Assembly (NCBI RefSeq): GCF_025144725.1
Contig: NZ_JALXKS010000056.1
Span: forward strand, 1-12,829
Reading direction: 5' to 3'
From: Brevibacterium sp. p3-SID960
GTDB lineage: Bacteria > Actinomycetota > Actinomycetes > Actinomycetales > Brevibacteriaceae
DNA: 12,829 nt
A program made the position numbers and the translations under genes. A model generated the notes under the pieces. That model was not told where the DNA came from. It worked only from the letters and a program-made list of their open reading frames with translations, and made no database searches. Below, in pieces: positions 12,302-12,829 of this stretch. Each line of letters opens with the position of its first letter. Positions within the stretch are counted from its first letter, which is position 1.

Positions 12302-12799
12302 ATGGCTACTACCGCATTCCAGGGAGATCCTGTCAGCACCAATGGCTCGCTGCCTGAGACCGGCAGCAAGGCACCTGCCTTCGAACTCGTCGGCACCGAC
12401 CTGTCCTCAGTCACCTCTGCCGATGTCGCTGGCAAGCGCGTCGTGCTCAACATCTTTCCCAGCGTCGACACCGGCGTGTGCGCTGAGAGCGTGCGCAAGT
12501 TCAACGAACTGGCCGGTACCCTCGACAACACCGCTGTCATCTGCGCCTCGAAGGATCTGCCGTTCGCCCTCGGCCGGTTCTGCGGCGCGGAGGGACTCGA
12601 CAACGTCACCAGCGCCTCGGCCTTCCGCACCGACTTCGGCGATGACTACGGTGTGCGCATGACCGACGGCCCGCTGGCCGGCCTGCTCGCCCGCTCGGTC
12701 GTCGTGCTCGACGAGAACGGTGTCGTGCTGCACTCGCAGCTCGTCCCGGAGATCGGCCAGGAACCGGACTACGACGCAGCCATCGCCGCCCTGGGCTGA
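12302..12799 (+). CDS. tpx: thiol peroxidase, atypical 2-Cys peroxiredoxin Tpx
   Basis: A 165-residue cytoplasmic Tpx, which reduces peroxides using thioredoxin. The peroxidatic cysteine is Cys60 in [17 protein letters not shown] and the resolving cysteine is Cys94 in [15 protein letters not shown], matching E. coli Tpx (Cys61 and Cys95). The AFELVGTDL and [21 protein letters not shown] segments are typical, and the length is the family's usual one. Its catalytic codon is a normal TGC, unlike the TGA of the Prx6-type gene about 6 kb away. The start follows a leaderless-type promoter. The remaining 30 bases of the window contain no feature I can support. Confidence 0.96.
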   Translation: MATTAFQGDPVSTNGSLPETGSKAPAFELVGTDLSSVTSADVAGKRVVLNIFPSVDTGVCAESVRKFNELAGTLDNTAVICASKDLPFALGRFCGAEGLDNVTSASAFRTDFGDDYGVRMTDGPLAGLLARSVVVLDENGVVLHSQLVPEIGQEPDYDAAIAALG

Positions 12800-12829
12800 C
12801 GCGCCCACCACCTCGGCGCCGGAACCCGG

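Overview
The window comes from a high-GC actinobacterium. GC is high by eye, third codon positions are mostly G or C, and several promoters lie directly on the start codon, as in leaderless actinobacterial mRNAs. The CysA-type rhodanese plus SufE pair closely resembles the mycobacterial one. A Micrococcales or Brevibacterium-like host is plausible, but this is a guess from protein style. Genes are densely packed and housekeeping in character. I see no insertion sequence, phage gene, tRNA, rRNA or CRISPR array.

Layout. (1) 30-3085: an HhH-GPD DNA-repair-like protein on the minus strand, divergent from a plus-strand run of YchJ/SEC-C protein, DUF1697 protein (GTGA overlap), thiosulfate sulfurtransferase and SufE (ATGA overlap). 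(2) 3153-4769: a PiT phosphate transporter on the minus strand, convergent with sufE. (3) 4990-6630: a siderophore-interacting flavin reductase behind a possible iron-repressor box, then a 1-Cys (Prx6-type) peroxiredoxin with its own promoter. (4) 6720-8931: a minus-strand operon of patatin phospholipase, Sfp-type phosphopantetheinyl transferase (ATGA overlap) and PCMT-type methyltransferase. (5) 9089-12799: plus-strand genes for family-5 uracil-DNA glycosylase, (R,R)-butanediol dehydrogenase-like protein, DUF368/PopT membrane protein and thiol peroxidase Tpx.

Main discovery candidate. The Prx6-type peroxiredoxin (5944-6630) has an in-frame TGA at 6076-6078, exactly where the family has its peroxidatic cysteine (SHPADFTPV-[TGA]-TTELGR). 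The rest of the fold and the other active-site residues (H37, T42, R122) are intact, and no other in-frame stop interrupts the frame. The RNA just 3' of the UGA can fold into a bacterial-SECIS-like hairpin: the stem begins 11 nt after the UGA and the apical loop opens with GU at +19/+20. TGA is the ordinary stop of nearly every other gene here, so general reassignment is unlikely. This is best read as a selenocysteine peroxiredoxin. The main alternative is a recent pseudogene or sequence error, and a codon-usage frame switch near the C-terminus (about 6553) keeps it open.

How the genes relate. Several concern sulfur, redox and iron: sulfurtransferase and SufE (sulfur trafficking, Fe-S assembly), siderophore reductase, two peroxidases and an Fe-S uracil-DNA glycosylase. 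They form separate transcription units rather than one operon.
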